DNA from: Ypsolopha sequella
Taxonomy: Eukaryota; Arthropoda; Insecta; Lepidoptera; Ypsolophidae
Direction of reading: 5' to 3'
Assembly (NCBI GenBank): GCA_934047225.1
Contig: CAKOHE010000091.1
Span: 612,001 to 676,000 of the forward strand
Length of the DNA stretch: 64,000 bases
Made by a program: the position numbers and the translations under genes. A model generated the notes under the pieces. That model was not told the origin of the DNA, searched no databases, and saw only the letters and a list, made by a program, of their open reading frames with translations. Each line of letters opens with the position of its first letter. The stretch's first letter is position 1. This document shows positions 47,577 to 58,614 of this stretch, one piece after another.

Positions 47577-49598
47577 AATTATCTATCAGAACGATATCAA
47601 ATGGTAAGATTAGACAGCTGCACTAGTGGAAATGAGGAGGTGTCGACCGTTGTGCCTCAGGGTAGCGTTCTTATTCTAACTCTATTTTTAATATACAGGG
47701 TGGCAAAAATGAAAGGGCCCTGGAGGGGAACTACCTTAAATCCTTTAGTTAGGTCATTTTACTAAAAGAAACAAAACTGCATTCAAAGATCTTCTAAAAT
47801 TTGCTTGACTCACCCGGGAACTGAACCAACTAAAAATTAAAAAAATAAACCCTCGCTATTTTATTAAACGAATCGGTAAGATTATTGTTCAGGATTAAAT
47901 TAGTCTAATAAACATTTAGCCTTACACTCATATTGTCTCATATGTTGTACGAGATACCCATGAAATTGAATATTTATTACAAGTTCTTTATTAACAATAC
48001 CTACTAGGTATTACCTAGTACTGTTCACTTGTAAAGTAATAATTATACGCTATTATTACACAATGACAGCACGGAATGAAAGCAAAACAAAACAAAATTT
48101 GAATTTCGAACGAAATTTATGGTTCGAACTTCAAATTTGTTGCTCCGCGTTGCAAAAAAAATACGTTCCTTTTTTAAACTTTTCGTCAGTACGCCTAGTG
48201 CAAGAAGTAATTTGTGCTCTGCATACATTTCTTATTACCATTTAACGATTTTCTTATTGAAGTCTTCAACAAGGTACTTAAGATAAATAACATTAGCAAG
48301 CTTGTACTTCATATGATGTCTTTGGATGTAAGAGAGATAAGAAAATTATAACGTGTCATTTACTTGTTACAAGTGAACAGTACTAGGTATTGTTATCAAA
48401 GAACTTGTAATAAATATTTAATTTCATGAGTATCTCGTACAACAGATGAGTGTAAGACCAAATGTTTATTATACAAATTTTATTCTGAACAATAATCCTA
48501 CCGATTCGTATGATAAAATAGCGAGGGTTTATTTTTTTTATTTTTAGTTTGTTTGATTCCTGGGTGAGACAAGCGAATTTCAGAATATCTTTGAATGCAG
48601 TTTTGTTTCTTTTAAAAAATAAAGGAATGTTTCCTTTCAGTAAAATGAGCTAACTACAGGATTTAAGGTAGTTCCCCTCCAGGGCCCTTAAATTTTTTCC
48701 ACCCTGTATATTAATGATTTATGTGATACTCAGATCAAGAACGCAAAAATCTTTGCGTACGCTGATGACACCGCTGTTGTTTTCACTGGAGACTCCTGGG
48801 CATAATAATATACTTACACTTAATGCCTCTAAGACGAATTATATCTGCTTTTGTAACTACGCTAATACCCAACCAAGTAATGACTTTAAGATAAGAATTC
48901 ACAGCTGCAATAAAACAACTACTTCAGATTACTGTGACTGTACAAGTATACAAAAGGTCGCGCAAACTAAATATCTTGGTATCATCCTAGATCAGAGACT
49001 ATCATGGTATGCACATCTTGAACACGTGACATCAAGAATCCGGAAATTAAGTTGGATTTTCAAAACTCTAAGATATGTAGTACCAAGAGTAGCTGATAGT
49101 CAGAGAGAGACCACTAGAGATCTTTTCAAAGAAATTTATGTAGCACTTGTACAGTCTATCATTACATATTGTATTCCGATTTGGGGTGGAGCGGCAAAAA
49201 CTAAGTTTCTTGTGGTAGAACGGGCTCAACGTAGTTTGATTAAGGTCATGTATTTTAAAAAAAGGAGATACTCTACAGAGAAACTGTACCAACTGTCTAA
49301 GCTGGCTTCAGTTAGGAAACTATATATAACCTATACAGTACTAAAACAACACAAAAACTTGCCTTTTGTCGCTAACATGACAAAGAGTAGAAGGAACAAA
49401 AATGCTGTGACGGTGCCAAAAACAAACACGGCCTCTGCTAAAAGACAGTACGAAAGACGTGCGGCTCAGCTGTACAATTTACTTAACAGAGAAATAGATA
49501 TAATATATCCCAAAACATTTCACGATTGTAAGAAATTTGTTACTTTTTGGTTGGAAACAAAATCTTATGATGAAGTAGAAGATATATTGGAAAGTTAA
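47577..49598 (+). pseudogene. Reverse transcriptase 3' half, split by a TIR element
   Basis: Before the insertion: NYLSERYQMVRLDS and VPQGSVLILTLFLIY (RT motif B). After it: INDLCDTQIKNAKIFAYADD with the catalytic YADD, then in a shifted frame HNNILTLNASKTNYICFC, TKYLGIILDQRLSWYAHLEH and a long C-terminus ending in a stop at 49596-49598. A frameshift lies near 48800. The insertion falls precisely between 'LIY' and 'IND'. It is not functional. Confidence 0.85.
47696..48706. mobile_element. Long-TIR element F2 (1011 bp)
   Basis: CAGGGTGG and CCACCCTG ends, TA duplications at 47694-47695 and 48707-48708, and about 240-bp inverted arms homologous to F1. Removing it plus one TA restores the RT codons for LIYIND, which confirms the boundaries. 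The B-box seen in F1 is mutated here. No transposase. Confidence 0.88.
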
Positions 49599-50233
49599 TG
49601 GAATCTACAATGACTGTAATACTTACACACATACTCGTACACATACCCTAACGACCCCTTATTCACATGAACACACTCACACATCCGCAGACACACCCTT
49701 CTACACCCTCTCTCACACTTCTACACACCCTCATACATCTTCCCCCACACATACGAGCAGGCATAAACTAAATTAAATTTAACTAAATAAAACTTAATGC
49801 TTAGATTTAAAATTAAACTCAATTTCACCTACTTATTTGTATATCTTTTGTTAATATTTCTTGTTGTAGTTTTAAGTAGTATATTTATAATAAGTGCTTT
49901 AAAAAAGAGCGGTGCCTCCTGACACAGGCCCTTTAAAGCTTAAAGGGAGACACCAGCCCCTACCCATACTATGTAATCCTATTTAATGAAATAAACGTAT
50001 TTGTATTTGTATTGTAATGAAAACTATTTCCTAAAATGGTAATATTCTCTGAAAAAAATAAAAAAAAAACTCTTTTCGTAATTAAGCTATGGGAATTACA
50101 AAAGATAGCTTTTATTTGCTATACATTGAAAATAGTAATAATGAAAGATATAAATACCTACAACAAAATGATTTTTTTTCAAAATAGATCTCAGTAACTT
50201 CAATTTAAATGATTATTCTGGTTTGTAACTCAC

Positions 50234-50472
50234 CACTGGACGACGTCATCCTTCCATAATCGTCGTCACGCGAAACCACCATCTCCGAAGGTTCTTCTAA
50301 AGATACTGATGATGTTAAATGTGGCATCCTCTTCTTCATGAAATTCTGCAAGCGGAGCTGATTGCTCACAGTATCAGTCACCGGTGGCTTAGATTTAAGA
50401 GTGCTTAGTGGTTGAGAAGTAGGTCCTGTTTGTCTGACATATGATTCTGGAACACTCGATCTTTTTCCTTTG
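50234..50472 (-). CDS. TDRD5: TDRD5/Tejas-like gene, exon 1 of those visible (pre-LOTUS linker)
   Basis: Seventy-nine open codons run from a tttcag acceptor (50473-50474) to a GTGAGT donor (50233-50232). They read KGKRSSVPESYVRQTGPTSQ, later NQLRLQNFMKKRMPHLTSS and SRDDDYGRMTSSSG. The composition is Ser/Lys/Pro-rich, like the disordered linker before a LOTUS domain. The single base left at its 3' end pairs with the two-base start of exon 2 to make Gly (SSSG|SSSKRK). It is linked by phase, strand and order, not by a recognised domain. It begins mid-codon, so there must be further upstream coding exons, which I did not find between 50.5 and 64 kb. Confidence 0.75.
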
Positions 50473-50519
50473 CTGAAACAAAAGAGATACTTACTGTTTA
50501 TCCTTCAAATTGACTTATA

Positions 50520-51540
50520 TATTCGGACAGGACCACGCCTACTTCCTATACTAACATATCCTACTTCCTACTATTTTATATAAACGCGAAAAATGTTTGG
50601 TTTACCACATAAGATCTCGAAAACTAGGTACTTGATGAAGCGACATGAAACTTTCACTGTCTTATAGAGAAGGTACCTTCGTGCGGGCGTGACGAAGCGG
50701 CCGCGGCATTGTTGTTGGTTACATTACGTAAGAAAGAAAAGAGCTTTATTTCAAACACCACAGAAAACAAAACAAAAAAGAAAGAAAAATTAAATACGAA
50801 ATAGCCATATTCTGTGGTAATGGCGGTCGTAGCATGCTTGCACTTTCGTGACCGTTGTTCGTGGAATACGCTACTTAGTACCTTTGAACAAGTGTTTTGT
50901 TGTGTTCAGGTAATAAGACCAGTGTCGCATTAGCCTAGGCATCACGTCTCGAGGGGGCTTGTTCCACTTTAACTCCCCTTTAGAATAGAACAATATTGTT
51001 TTCATATTTTTACATTATTTGTTCAACAATTCCTCTCTGTGCGGACTTTTAAATGCAAAATATTATCTCAAGGTGTTCATCCCTATATTTTATATACAAA
51101 TTTGTATGAAAACGTTAAATAAAAGGCCATAAAAACGATAAAAGTAAGTTTTTTACATCTCTATACAGAGTCGTAAATATTGGCATTTATTAATTTTAAC
51201 CAGAAAAAATTGTCTAGTTAAACGGACAGACAGACAAACAGAGGGACAAACTTATCCTAAAAGAGTTTCGTGTTTTCATTTTGCGTAACGGGACCTGAAC
51301 ATGTACCGACAGGATTACCTACGATCTAATAATTTTGCCATGCACTGTAAATATTTCAAAATAAATATCTATATTTTAAACACTTAGCGATTTATCCCAA
51401 GTGTATATAATTTGTAAAACTTCACTTATTGGCGCTAAAATGGTGAGCCAATACCGGAGGGCAATTTCACGAAAAGGTTATTGACCTTTGATACAGATCT
51501 CAGTAAGTATCTCATACGCACATTTTGTTCAGTTTTTAAC
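50520..51540. other. No gene seen; mixed repeat remnants
   Basis: A 'ggacagacagacaaacagag' block at 51224 recalls the end of the gtgcgagtc repeat family. The rest is AT-rich and non-coding. Confidence 0.4.
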
Positions 51541-51550
51541 GGCAGTCCTC

Positions 51551-52600
51551 GATATATCTCGATATATCTGCTCGAGCTGGTTGTTCTACTGAAAGTGCCA
51601 TTCTGGTTTTAAAAAGTACAGTAAAATATTACACTGAAAGACGTGCACCTGTCTATGCGTGCTTCCTTGACCTGTCAAAGGCCTTTGACCTGGTTAGGTA
51701 TGATTTGTTGTGGAAGAAGTTGTCTGGCGCGGGTTTTCCTGAGGTTTTTGTGTCTGTCTTTCGCTACTGGTACAACAATCAAGTGAACCTTGTGAGGTGG
51801 GGCAACGTTTTTTCTGATGCCTACAGACTGGAATGTGGTGTGAGGCAGGGCGGTTTGACATCTCCAGCACTGTTCAATCTTTATGTGAGTGCACTGATCG
51901 AGGAACTTATGGATGCCATATTGATAGAGTAAGTGTTAATAACATAAGTTATGCGGAGGATATGGTGCTGCTGAGTCCCTCGGTCATTGCACTCAAAAAA
52001 CTGTTGCACATATGTGAAAGCTATTCTCGGGAGCACGGTCTTATATACAACGTAAAAAATAGTGAGTATATGGTGTTCAGAGCTAAGAAACGTGCTCCTG
52101 ATATTGTACCTGAAATACACCTTAATGGGAAGGCCCTGAGAAGGGTCAATGATCTCAAATATTTGGGTCATTACTCATTACTTAAATATAGATTTATGTG
52201 ATGACATGGACATTGAAAGGGAGCGCAGGGCTCTCTCGGTCAGGAGCAACATGCTGGCCCGCAGATTTAGCGGGTGTACAGAGGCTGTTTAAGTTTCCTT
52301 GTTTAAAGCCTACTGTCAATCTTTTTACACCTGCGGTCTGTAGATTAACCACCTTAAAAAGACCGTGAGAGTTCTCCGCATCCAGTACAATAACGCGTTT
52401 AGGATGCTGATGGGGCTGAGGCGGTGGTGCAGCGCGTCGGGTATGTTCGCTGTGGCGCGCACCCAAGACTACTTCGGCATTATGAGGCTGCGAGTGCGAG
52501 CCTCTACCAACAGCATCCTGAGCACTATAGTGGATAGGATTGACCACCCATTCATTATGCATTGGGTGCAGTTGTCAATCCTACCCAATGCGAAATAAAT
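51551..52600 (+). pseudogene. 5'-truncated non-LTR reverse transcriptase
   Basis: The frame starts SARAGCSTESAILVLKST and continues YACFLDLSKAFDLVRYDLLW, ECGVRQGGLTSPALFNLYVS, ISYAEDMVLLSPS and YNVKNSEYMVF. The catalytic pair is Glu-Asp (AED) where 'ADD' is expected. Frameshifts occur near 51910 and 52190, with stop codons at about 52288 and 52342. The frame ends ...VQLSILPNAK at 52596-52598, and an (ATT)n tail ends near 52690. The RQGG motif distinguishes it from the Jockey-like elements nearby. Confidence 0.85.
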
Positions 52601-52869
52601 TAAAAACTGTAAATATAATAGTTACTAACAATAGCAATTAAGTAAAACTGTTACTAACAATATGGATACAATATCCGAAATAAAAGTTATTATTATTACT
52701 TCATAAAATTAATTTCAATGTCTTTGGGAGTAGTTTTGGGAGATATTTATAGCTTGCAAAAAAAGACACAGGTTCCACGTCTTACGGGCGCCAACGCGAG
52801 GCGTATGTAGACTGACAAATCTGACAATAACTGAAAATCGGCGGCTGTCTGCATGTGTGTCAGCTACAC

Positions 52870-54360
52870 TGTTAAAAATTATGTAATTTTACAGACAAAA
52901 AATACACAAAATTTGCATGAAATTTACAGAAAACGGTGAAATAACAAAAAAAAAATGTAGACTTACAGAAAATTATGAAATACTCCATTTATTTTTTTTA
53001 TTTTACCGTTTTTGTTTACTTTTCCTTAATTTTATTTAATTATACCAAACAAATATGTAATTGTCATTACAATACGGAATTTTACATTCAGTATTTGTAT
53101 TTTTTCAGAATGGCTTTGCAAATTTACATAAATGTGTGTAATTTTACTACTTTAAAGTGTGGTATTAAAAAAGCCTGAAGTTATTTTTCATCTTTTCTGT
53201 AAATACACAAATATATGACATTTTACATAACTGCGGTGTAATTTTCAGAAAAGCACAAGTAAAATTAAAGGTTATTAATGTAATTTTGCCATAAGTTTAT
53301 ATAAACATACTTAATCTTTGAACTTTACATGAATGCGTGTATTTTTACATAATCGTTTTGTTTCTTTATATATCTGTTCGTAAATATGCAAAAAAGATTT
53401 GTATTTTTACATATTATGATATGTGTTTTTAAATAATAAATATGTAAATTTTACACAAAGTTTTTGTAATTTTAAATAATGCATGTAAAAATGCATTTAA
53501 CCAGTATTTTTAATGTGGGTGCATTTAATTTTACATATCAGTTTTGTGAAAGTACATTTTCAGTACTAAATTTTACATACTATTTGTTTGTTTAACTATT
53601 TTTTTTTTGTAAGTCTACAAAAAATATTCGTAATTTTATTACATGTATTAAATTTACATAAATAATATATAAAAATACGTCTGCCCAGCTACTTTCATGG
53701 ACCTGCTGTTAATTTTACAAATCAGTTTTGTGAAAGTATATTAGTATATTTTAAAACCAAAATTTCACATAGCATTTTGTACATTTAAATAACTGTTTGT
53801 GGGTAGGTATACCAAAAAGTTTTTTATCTTTACAAATTATGCTAAAATTACGTAAATTTTATGTAAAAATACATGTGACCGGTTTTGTAACCGGTAATAT
53901 ACATTATAATTACTAAATTTTACATATTGTTTTGTTTATTTACCTAAATTAGTATTTTTAAATACACTAAAAATTTATTTTACTTTACTACATGTATTAA
54001 ATTTTACATAAATAATATGTAGCAAATACTTCTGACCAGCTTCATTCATGAATCTGCAGTTAAGTTTACAAGTTAGTTTTGTGAAAAAAGTAATTTATAT
54101 TTACAAATTATGCTATATTTACATTGAACTCTAGTATGTAGTGTACGTAATACCTCAGTGTATATTTACGTAAATTTTATGTAAAAATAAATGTGACGGG
54201 TTTTTTTATGTTGGCAGTTAGTTTCACAAATGTAAAAGTTCATTTTAAAAACAAGATTTCACACACCGTTTTGTAAATTTACATGACTGTTTGTAGATAT
54301 GTGCCAAAAAGTTCATTAATTTTACAAATCATGCTATATATTTACGTAAACCATGAACCT
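52870..54360. repeat. AT-rich region of degenerate 'gtaaatttaca'-type repeats
   Basis: Short motifs such as 'taattttaca', 'aaattttacata' and 'tgtaaaaatac' recur every 30-70 bp on both strands for 1.5 kb, some nearly palindromic. No coding frame. I do not recognise it as a known family. Confidence 0.5.
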
Positions 54361-54982
54361 AATACCCTAACAGGACTGAGTACTTGTTTCAAAAAACGTG
54401 AAGAACGAGAAGTCATACTAGATTATTTCATCTCTGTCTAAGTAGGGTAACCATATTTAAAAATAATTGATTGAGACCACGTAGGTAGTAAAAACCGTAT
54501 TCAAAACATTTATTTTATTGGTTTAAAGTCTTCTGCTTTAAAATGGCGGCTGCAGACTACTGGATTTTTGCACTTTATTTCGTTTCCTAAAACTTCTAAC
54601 CATTTTCTTCGGATATTTTCAGTTTTTGGAAGACTGTAATGTAAAACCCAATATCATGGTTACTCTAGCGGTATCAAAGTAAACATGTATCATTTCTCCG
54701 AGAAAACGTTGTAATTATGCCTTACCTATGAAACGATATCCCACAATTCCCAAAAATTTGGCTTCTGCAGCCCTTCACGCTGCATGCTTTAACCATTTTT
54801 GCAAAAAAATATTAATTTTACAATTTTGTTTTCAAATGTCACGGCCGTGGCGCCATTTTTAGATAAAAGGGTTACCAGTTTGCAAGCATAAGAATAATCC
54901 CAAATTTATTAAGGAATGATTGATCTTACATTTACGGATAAAACTAAATGTAAAACATAAATAAACCTAACAAAAAAATAGT

Positions 54983-55284
54983 GACGGACTTCAAATGTAA
55001 CTGCAGCCACTCGCTAAAAAGCTTAAAATAATTATAAAATGACCGATGGTACCGAAATAACACTTTTTCCGCCTTCTTTCTTCCTGAAAAATATGTTCTC
55101 TAGAAGTCGGCACTCTTATATTGGTTTCTGTGTTGCTATAACCAAGGGAACGCGGTGACTTTTAAAGAACATATTTTTCAGGAACAAAGAAGTCGGAAAT
55201 AGTGTTATTTCAGTACCATCGATAATTTTATATTTATTTTTAACTTTTTTGCGAATGGCTGCAGTTAAATTTAAAGTCGGTTAA
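54983..55284. mobile_element. Foldback MITE of about 300 bp
   Basis: 'gacttcaaatgtaactgcag' and 'ctgcagttaaatttaaagtc' are inverted termini. Inner blocks 'gaaataacactttttccg' and 'cggaaatagtgttatttc' also pair. The arms are about 120 bp and imperfect. Confidence 0.65.
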
Positions 55285-55384
55285 TATTTTTTGTTAAAAG
55301 TTTATTATTTTACATTTTTTAGTGTTGACGGGTCAAATTGTGTAATGTGGATAGTTCTTGTAAACGCGCTGTTGATATAGAACG

Positions 55385-55925
55385 AAGGACAAGTAATAAT
55401 TGGTTATATTTAATAAATACCCTGTAATCAGCACCCTAATACAAACTGATTGCCGTAATCTCAAGTTATGTGCTGTCACCCGTTGAGGAGTTCTATGGTA
55501 ATGAGGCCAAGATCAAAGTTCAGGTGGAGAAATTACAATTTACAAGTAGTACTCGGCAATCACTATCCTAATACAAAGCGTTTGCCTTAATCTTGAGTGA
55601 TATGCTGTCGTCCGTTAAGGAGTTCTATGGTGGTGAAGCCAGGATGGAAGGTCAGGTGGGTATTCTGATAATTTCCAAGAAATGCCCGACAATCAGCACC
55701 CTACCAAAGTGATTGCCGCAATCTGGAGTTAAGTGCTCTCATTTTTATTAAAGAGTTCTATGGTAATGACTTAATAAGACCAGGATCGAAGGTCATGTGG
55801 AAAATTGACAATTTCCAAGTAATACTCTGCGATCAACATCGTAGTACAAAGCGATTTCCTTAATATCAAGTGGTACGCTGTTACTTTCTGAGGCGTTCCA
55901 CTGCCTCTCTCTGAAAACTTTCATC
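55385..55925. repeat. 132-bp minisatellite, four diverged units
   Basis: 'gttctatggt(a/g)(a/g)tga' recurs at 55490, 55622 and 55755, with a worn fourth near 55894, together with 'caatcagcaccctaatacaa'. The spacing is 132, 133 and 139 bp. The adjoining 56040-56092 carries 'cagtcgaattgagatcctcc', a motif common in lepidopteran genomes. Confidence 0.8.
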
Positions 55926-56346
55926 AGATCATGGTCAATTCTAAAATGGGACCTACCTTGAGGGAAATTTTTCCAAACAAAAAAAGAATCATTCAATTCA
56001 GTTCAGAATTGACGGAGATAAGGAATAACATACCCAAAAAAAAATACAGTCGAATTGAGATCCTCCTCTTTTTTTCAAGTCGGTTAAAAAAAAAGTATTT
56101 ACTAAAAGCTAAATACTATAAAGTCGTTGAAAAACTAAATCGTGAAAAACTCAAGCCTACCATCGCAATTTTTTTTTTGTGATGGCAACTGTGCGAGTAG
56201 GACACGGGCATCGACTTTTGTTGTCCCGCTCGGCACGTTTTCTCTAGTTGGTTATGTCATAGTAAAATAACTTTTAACTGTATGAAATAGAGTCTATTTT
56301 TCTACGCGTAACATCCTTCAGTGCACAATCCAGTTTAGGTACAGTA

Positions 56347-57036
56347 GCCGTCAATAGAAATTGTGGACTATGTAAACAAAGCGCCATGTTGTCTTTGTCT
56401 ATAAATAGGTGAACTATCTAGAGATGGGTAAGTATGTGATTAAAATATGTTAGGTGCTTAATTAGTTTTCTTTATTTGATTCATCGCTAAAATATTCTGA
56501 TGAATCGCTAGTCAAATCGCCCACGTTAATTACAAATGGTTCCGTCACAGCGTTGTTGGCCGTATCTATTATCTCATCCAGTTCTTTCATTTTTTCTTCT
56601 ACTTTTAGGACATGAGGTACACATTTTAGAGCATCGCTGGAAGATCACACAGCTCTCGATAGAATCAGACACACGTTTATGTCAAAGATTATGAAGTAAC
56701 GCTGTTAAAAAAAAAAGACGGAATAAAATAACATCACGAATAATATAGGTTTATATTCAAATAGATTCGTACATCACCAATTTTCAAAGACAATACAGAT
56801 TCGATGAGAAAAAAATATGACAGCAATCTCGACGCAGTACAGAATTGACTATTGATTCTATGATTTTCCGTAATTAACTGGTGATTATTGAATATTTCAT
56901 GATGAAATACAGTGAATGACTGGTAAGACTCGATGCTTCATGATTTGGAATAATGTTCAATGAGACTCCGTGACAGAACCTTGAGAAAAATTGAGAAAAC
57001 GGTTTGTTTACATAGTCCACAATTTCTATTGACGGC
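56347..57036. mobile_element. 690-bp TIR element H1, perfect 34-bp ends
   Basis: The left end GCCGTCAATAGAAATTGTGG... (56347-56380) is the exact complement of 57003-57036. No clear target duplication. The inner edge 'atgtaaacaaa' is shared with H2 at 58615. It contains a terminal-exon-like reading frame on the minus strand. Confidence 0.85.
56462..56636 (-). CDS. Terminal-exon-like ORF inside TIR element H1
   Basis: After a tctcc-poor but acceptable acceptor (cttccag, 56637-56638) an open frame of 57 codons reads DALKCVPHVLKVEEKMKELD, then TANNAVTEPFVINVGDLTSD and ends FSDESNKEN at a TAA (56462-56464). The Lys/Glu helix and acidic tail look like a protein C-terminus. Probably the last exon of the element's transposase, kept after internal deletion. 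I cannot name the family. Confidence 0.4.
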
Positions 57037-57495
57037 GACTATATACATCCATGACGTAAACTATGTGGAGATCACAGACAATACTGTCTATGGTAAAAAT
57101 ACATGTGGCCGGCAAGGATTTCGAAAAGAGGTAGGGATGTCGATTTTAAATCGATTTAATCGAAGATTGATTAATCGGGCTCTAAAAAATCGATCTTGTA
57201 TCGATTTTTTCGAAGCGATTAGATCATTGAATCGATCCATACAACCGCAGAATCGTGGACACGATTTTTTGCGGTTTCACGGCGTATTTAGGTAACAAAT
57301 CACATGCAAATGAAAAGAGTAGATACATATTCATTACGTTTCCGGCAAAAGTATTACTACGAAAAGAAGCGACACTCACCTCCCCGCGCGAATTTAACGT
57401 CCCCCGCGGTCCCCCGCAAGTTAGTGGCAAATCTGGAGGCAGACAGAGCTCGAGTAGCACTCGTTCGCTGCACGCGTATTTTGTTTTGTTTTCTT

Positions 57496-57584
57496 GATTT
57501 TGAACACAAACACTTGTACTATTTGTTTCATAACATTTGTTTTATGTTATCAAAGAAATAGTACAAGTGTTTGTGTTCAAAATC
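57496..57584. ncRNA. Perfect 29-bp stem hairpin
   Basis: 57496-57524 (starting GATTTTGAACACAAACACTT) is the exact complement of 57556-57584. The 31-base loop itself pairs partly (ATAACAT/ATGTTAT). The size, about 90 nt, is that of a microRNA or hairpin-siRNA precursor. It could also be a tiny foldback transposon. Only the structure is seen; expression is unknown. Confidence 0.35.
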
Positions 57585-57654
57585 GAGATGCTTTTTTGTT
57601 TCATCAAGTGCCGAAAATCGCAAGTATAATTAATCTTGTTTTGTTTTAATAAAT

Positions 57655-57770
57655 ATGGTTCGTTATTGTGGTATATATGAATGCCTAGAAAACGGAGCAA
57701 CCAATAAAGAACGGAGAGTTTTCAAAATTGCTTCCTTCCGATGAACTAAGCTATTTTCTTTTATGTTAAT
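57655..57770 (+). pseudogene. THAP-like N-terminal fragment
   Basis: ATG at 57655 opens MVRYCGIYECLENGATNKER then RVFKI. Cys-x4-Cys and a 'F..I' at the expected distance resemble the start of a THAP domain. After a short duplication of 'cttcc' the next frame reads PSDELS, as THAP domains do, so a frameshift may have broken it. It sits between TIR elements H1 and H2. Confidence 0.3.
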
Positions 57771-57789
57771 TTATTTTTAAAGTTATGAA

Positions 57790-58140
57790 AAAGCGGCGGT
57801 AACTTAGGCGTAGAACGCTGACCTCTCAATCTTGAGATCCAGGTTCAATCCGAGGTTGGGCATGCACCAATGAGTTTTTCGGAATTTACATAATGCGCAT
57901 CGTATTTGCTTATAGGTTTTGCCCACTTTCTGAACGGTAAAGGAAAATATAGTGAGGAAACCCGTATGTCCTAAAAATCGTGTGTTTGTGCCCAAAGAAC
58001 TTACGGCGATAGGGCTCACCTCCCACCACTTTGGGACGTAATATTTGTAGGTTAAACGCTGGTGTACCGAGTGTGGACTGTGACTTGCATTTCAAAGTTC
58101 ACACTCGGAACACCTTTGACACCCTCTCGCGCATTCAGGT
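57790..58140 (+). mobile_element. tRNA-derived SINE
   Basis: The head 'gcggcggtaacttaggcgta' continues to 'gatccaggttcaatccgagg', with GGTTCAATCC as a pol-III B-box and a plausible weak A-box. The body 'ttggtgcatgcccaacctcg'-type and 'ggaaaatatagtgaggaaac' sequences are familiar from lepidopteran SINEs. The body recurs at 3004-3195 (inverted). Confidence 0.6.
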
Positions 58141-58297
58141 CGTGACAGTATATATATATTTTTTTATACAAATTTATCCATGGGGAACCAGAACTAGGAC
58201 CTAGGGATTAACCACACTAAAATTTAGGAAGAGAATCATATAAGTTGAGGGTGTAGGTAAATGAGCGAGGACTATGAAGTGTCGGGGGTGGGTCTAT

Positions 58298-58452
58298 GGT
58301 ATCGATTCGGCGCAACACATCTTAACCTATTTGACAGGACTAACCTTATTTTGAGCGTTCTGGTCTTTTCGATACAGAAAGAAAAAGACAGAACGCTCAA
58401 ATTAAGTTTAGTCTTGTCAAAGAAGTTAAGTTGTGTTGCGCCGAATCGATAC
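58298..58452. mobile_element. MITE family C, copy 2
   Basis: Ends GGTATCGATTCGG and CCGAATCGATAC; inside are 'ttgacaggactaaccttatt' and its near-complement 'aattaagtttagtcttgtca', as in the copy at 6469-6629. About 155 bp. Confidence 0.85.
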
Positions 58453-58614
58453 ATATATCTCTGATATCTATTACTCTCTGTCCATCTCACCGGTGCTAAC
58501 TTCACTCAGATTCGGCGCGCACGTGAACGTAATGTTGCCAACGCGACGTCTATTTGCATAGATCTACGTACTTTGGGCCTTTCCCGCGAACCTACGAACT
58601 TCAGTCTTTGAATC

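Larger units (their letters stand above)
47568..50011 (+). mobile_element. 5'-truncated non-LTR retrotransposon interrupted by element F2
   Basis: The left edge is at 'aaaataatg' and the right edge at 'gtatttgtatttgtatt'. TAATG occurs on both sides, a plausible 5-bp target duplication in a tandem unit. Coding pieces lie at 47577-47693 and 48709-49598, separated by F2. The 3' UTR carries 'aataaacgtatttg' and a short TTTGTA repeat tail. Confidence 0.75.

Noticed and set aside
56462..56636. Upstream exon of the TDRD gene
   Set aside because: It ends in a stop codon and lies inside a TIR element, so it cannot splice into exon 1.
57300..57480. CpG-rich patch with a GTGAGT on the minus strand as the first TDRD exon
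   Set aside because: The frame compatible with exon 1 (50472) meets a stop within six codons and no start codon links to it; a promoter or other repeat is as likely.
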